Below are positions 62,567 to 64,000 of a stretch of DNA of 64,000 bases, piece by piece (the stretch's first letter is position 1; every line of letters starts with the position of its first letter). The DNA lies in the NCBI RefSeq assembly GCF_900105715.1, contig NZ_FNRY01000001.1, positions 1,116,001-1,180,000 on the forward strand, given 5' to 3'. A program made the position numbers and the translations under genes. Below the pieces are notes generated by a model, which was not told the DNA's origin, did not search any database, and saw nothing but the letters and a program-made list of their open reading frames with translations. The DNA comes from Paramicrobacterium humi (lineage in GTDB: Bacteria; Actinomycetota; Actinomycetes; Actinomycetales; Microbacteriaceae).

Positions 62567-64000
62567 ATGCTCGATGATCTTCTGCCCACACCGCACGTCG
62601 TTCACGGCGACGAGTCCGGTGCCCGCGTGCCCGCCGACCGGATCACGCTCGTCGTCGGCCACGCACCGGGGAGCGAAGCGTGGCGGCTCCTCGCCGACGA
62701 GCACCCCGAGGCGCTCCCGCCTGAGGGCTACATCCTGCGCGTCAGCGGGGACGAGAGCGGCGGGAGGGCCGTGATCGCGGCGGCCGACGAGGGCGGTCTC
62801 TTCCGCGGACGCGGGACGCTCGCCCAGGTGCGGGCCGAGCCGGCCGGCGTGCCCGCGCTCACGATCCGGGACGCGCCGACGCTCAGCCGGCGCGGCGTCG
62901 TGGAAGGGTTCTACGGACCGCCCTGGTCGCACGCCGACCGCGTCGAGTTCCTGCGCTTCGCCGGCCGCGTCGGCTTCAACGAGTACGTCTACGCCCCCAA
63001 GGACGACACCTACCATCGCGAGAACTGGCGGGAGCCATACCCGGCCGCCCTGCTCGGCGAGATCGCGGAGCTCGTCGCCGAGGCCGAGCGCAACCGCGTG
63101 CGCTTCGTCTACGCGATATCCCCGGCGCTCTCGATGCGCTTCGCCGAGCGCGGCGAGCACGAGGCGCTCGCGGCGAAGGCCCAGCAGCTGTGGAGCGCGG
63201 GCGTGCGCCGGTTCGCCGTGCTCTTCGACGATGTGCCGGGCGAGCTCACGCACGCCGCGGACCGGGAGCGCTTCGGGGCGGATGCGCGGGCGACCGGGCG
63301 AGCGCACGGCTTCGCGGCAGCCGTCTTCGAGGAGGAGTTCCTCCGCGCGCATCATGTCCCCGACCCTCTGCTCATCTGCCCCACCGACTACGCGGGCTGC
63401 GCGCCATCGCCATACCGGGAGGGCCTGCGGGAGACGCTGCCCGAGGACGCCCTCGTGCTGTGGACGGGCTCCGACATCGTCGTGGGCGAGGTCACGCGAC
63501 GCGACATCGACGAGGCCGCGGCGAGCTACGGTCGGCGGCTCGTGCTGTGGGACAACTTCCCCGTCAACGACTTCGACCGCAGCCGCCTGTTTCTCGGCCC
63601 GCTTCTCGGGCGCACGACGGACCTCGCGGGCTCCGCGCTCGTCGGCGTGGCCTCGAACCCCATGGTCGAGGCGGCTCCGTCGCACCTCGCGCTCGCCACC
63701 GTCGCCGACTGGGCCTGGAACCCCGAGACGTACGTGCCCGCCGACTCCGCCCGCCGGGCGCTCGGGGCCGTGGCCGGCCGGCACGCCGCAGCCGTCGAGG
63801 CTCTCGTCGCCGTGAGCAGCTCCTGGCCGCCGTCCGCGCCGCAGAGCGCGCATATCGGCGCGCTCGCCCCCGCGGCGCTCGGCGGCGACGCGGACGCCCT
63901 CGCCGGGCTCGAAGCCGCCCTCACCCTGCTCGCTCGGGCGGGAGAAGACGAACAGGCCCCGCCGTCGCCGCTCACGAACGCGCTGCGGCCGTGGCTTGCG
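62567..64000 (+). CDS. GH84 beta-N-acetylglucosaminidase, 3' end outside the window
   Basis: 478 residues visible, still open at 64000. EGFYGPPW at residues 113-120, YVYAPKDDTYHRENWREPYP at 140-159 and the adjacent catalytic aspartates D221-D222 in FAVLFDDVPG are GH84 hallmarks; LWDNFPVND fits too. GH84 enzymes remove terminal beta-GlcNAc by substrate-assisted catalysis. No signal peptide, so it is probably cytosolic. GGAG precedes ATG 62567. It is 36 bp downstream of deoR. Confidence 0.9.
   Translation, partial: MLDDLLPTPHVVHGDESGARVPADRITLVVGHAPGSEAWRLLADEHPEALPPEGYILRVSGDESGGRAVIAAADEGGLFRGRGTLAQVRAEPAGVPALTIRDAPTLSRRGVVEGFYGPPWSHADRVEFLRFAGRVGFNEYVYAPKDDTYHRENWREPYPAALLGEIAELVAEAERNRVRFVYAISPALSMRFAERGEHEALAAKAQQLWSAGVRRFAVLFDDVPGELTHAADRERFGADARATGRAHGFAAAVFEEEFLRAHHVPDPLLICPTDYAGCAPSPYREGLRETLPEDALVLWTGSDIVVGEVTRRDIDEAAASYGRRLVLWDNFPVNDFDRSRLFLGPLLGRTTDLAGSALVGVASNPMVEAAPSHLALATVADWAWNPETYVPADSARRALGAVAGRHAAAVEALVAVSSSWPPSAPQSAHIGALAPAALGGDADALAGLEAALTLLARAGEDEQAPPSPLTNALRPWLA

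Noticed and set aside
1-64000. CRISPR array, prophage, insertion sequence, tRNA or rRNA
   Set aside because: No regularly spaced repeats, no integrase or transposase gene, and no tRNA-like cloverleaf was recognised on reading; small RNAs cannot be excluded by eye.

Overview
The window comes from a GC-rich actinobacterium, most likely of the family Microbacteriaceae. That placement is an inference from GC content, gene order around the origin and protein resemblance; no database was searched. It contains the chromosomal origin and one adjoining chromosome arm.

Layout. Positions 1-5569 (minus strand) carry dciA-like (partial), recF, gnd, dnaN and dnaA. The oriC region lies between dnaA and dnaN (3744-4135), and a second DnaA-box group lies between dnaA and rpmH. 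On the plus strand follow rpmH, rnpA, yidD, yidC, jag/khpB and rsmG, then a 1.07-kb gene-free stretch, then parA-parB. Five parS sites fall in 8303-10010. A third set of DnaA-box-like sequences, including a perfect 12-bp inverted repeat, lies between rsmG and parA. Positions 12-20 kb (minus) hold ddl, an aminotransferase, trxA, trxB, murJ, a DUF6049-like envelope protein and a small hypothetical. Positions 20-31 kb hold a DksA/TraR zinc-finger protein, a RecQ-like helicase, a conserved hypothetical, a class I methyltransferase, a small protein, a large LuxR-family ATPase regulator, a CpdA-like phosphodiesterase and a Stealth-family sugar-phosphate transferase.

From about 31 kb to the end the window is an accessory carbohydrate region. 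A LacI-family repressor (34906-35961) has CG-centred palindromes of the form TGGNANCGNTNCCA in front of four transcription units: the FAD oxidoreductase / Gfo-Idh divergon, the sugar ABC permeases, a GH38-like gene, and the ROK kinase-SIS-GH38-glycosidase operon. Next to the DeoR regulator is a second unit of five translationally coupled genes: FGGY kinase, YihT-like aldolase, Asp/Glu-racemase-family protein, alpha-galactosidase-like glycosidase and a protein with two metallo-beta-lactamase domains. Downstream of deoR is a GH84 beta-N-acetylglucosaminidase that runs off the window. The two GH38 proteins, the GH84, ROK and SIS proteins fit intracellular breakdown of imported mannose- and GlcNAc-containing glycans such as N-glycan fragments. 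The five-gene unit looks like a separate ketose kinase/aldolase pathway with an unknown substrate.

Signs of decay or sequence error also cluster here. Three genes (Gfo/Idh, prolyl aminopeptidase, first GH38) each carry what looks like a one-base deletion within 8.2 kb. There are also an internally deleted SRPBCC gene, a VapC toxin remnant and an orphan ribbon-helix-helix antitoxin. No tRNA, rRNA, insertion sequence, prophage or CRISPR array was seen.
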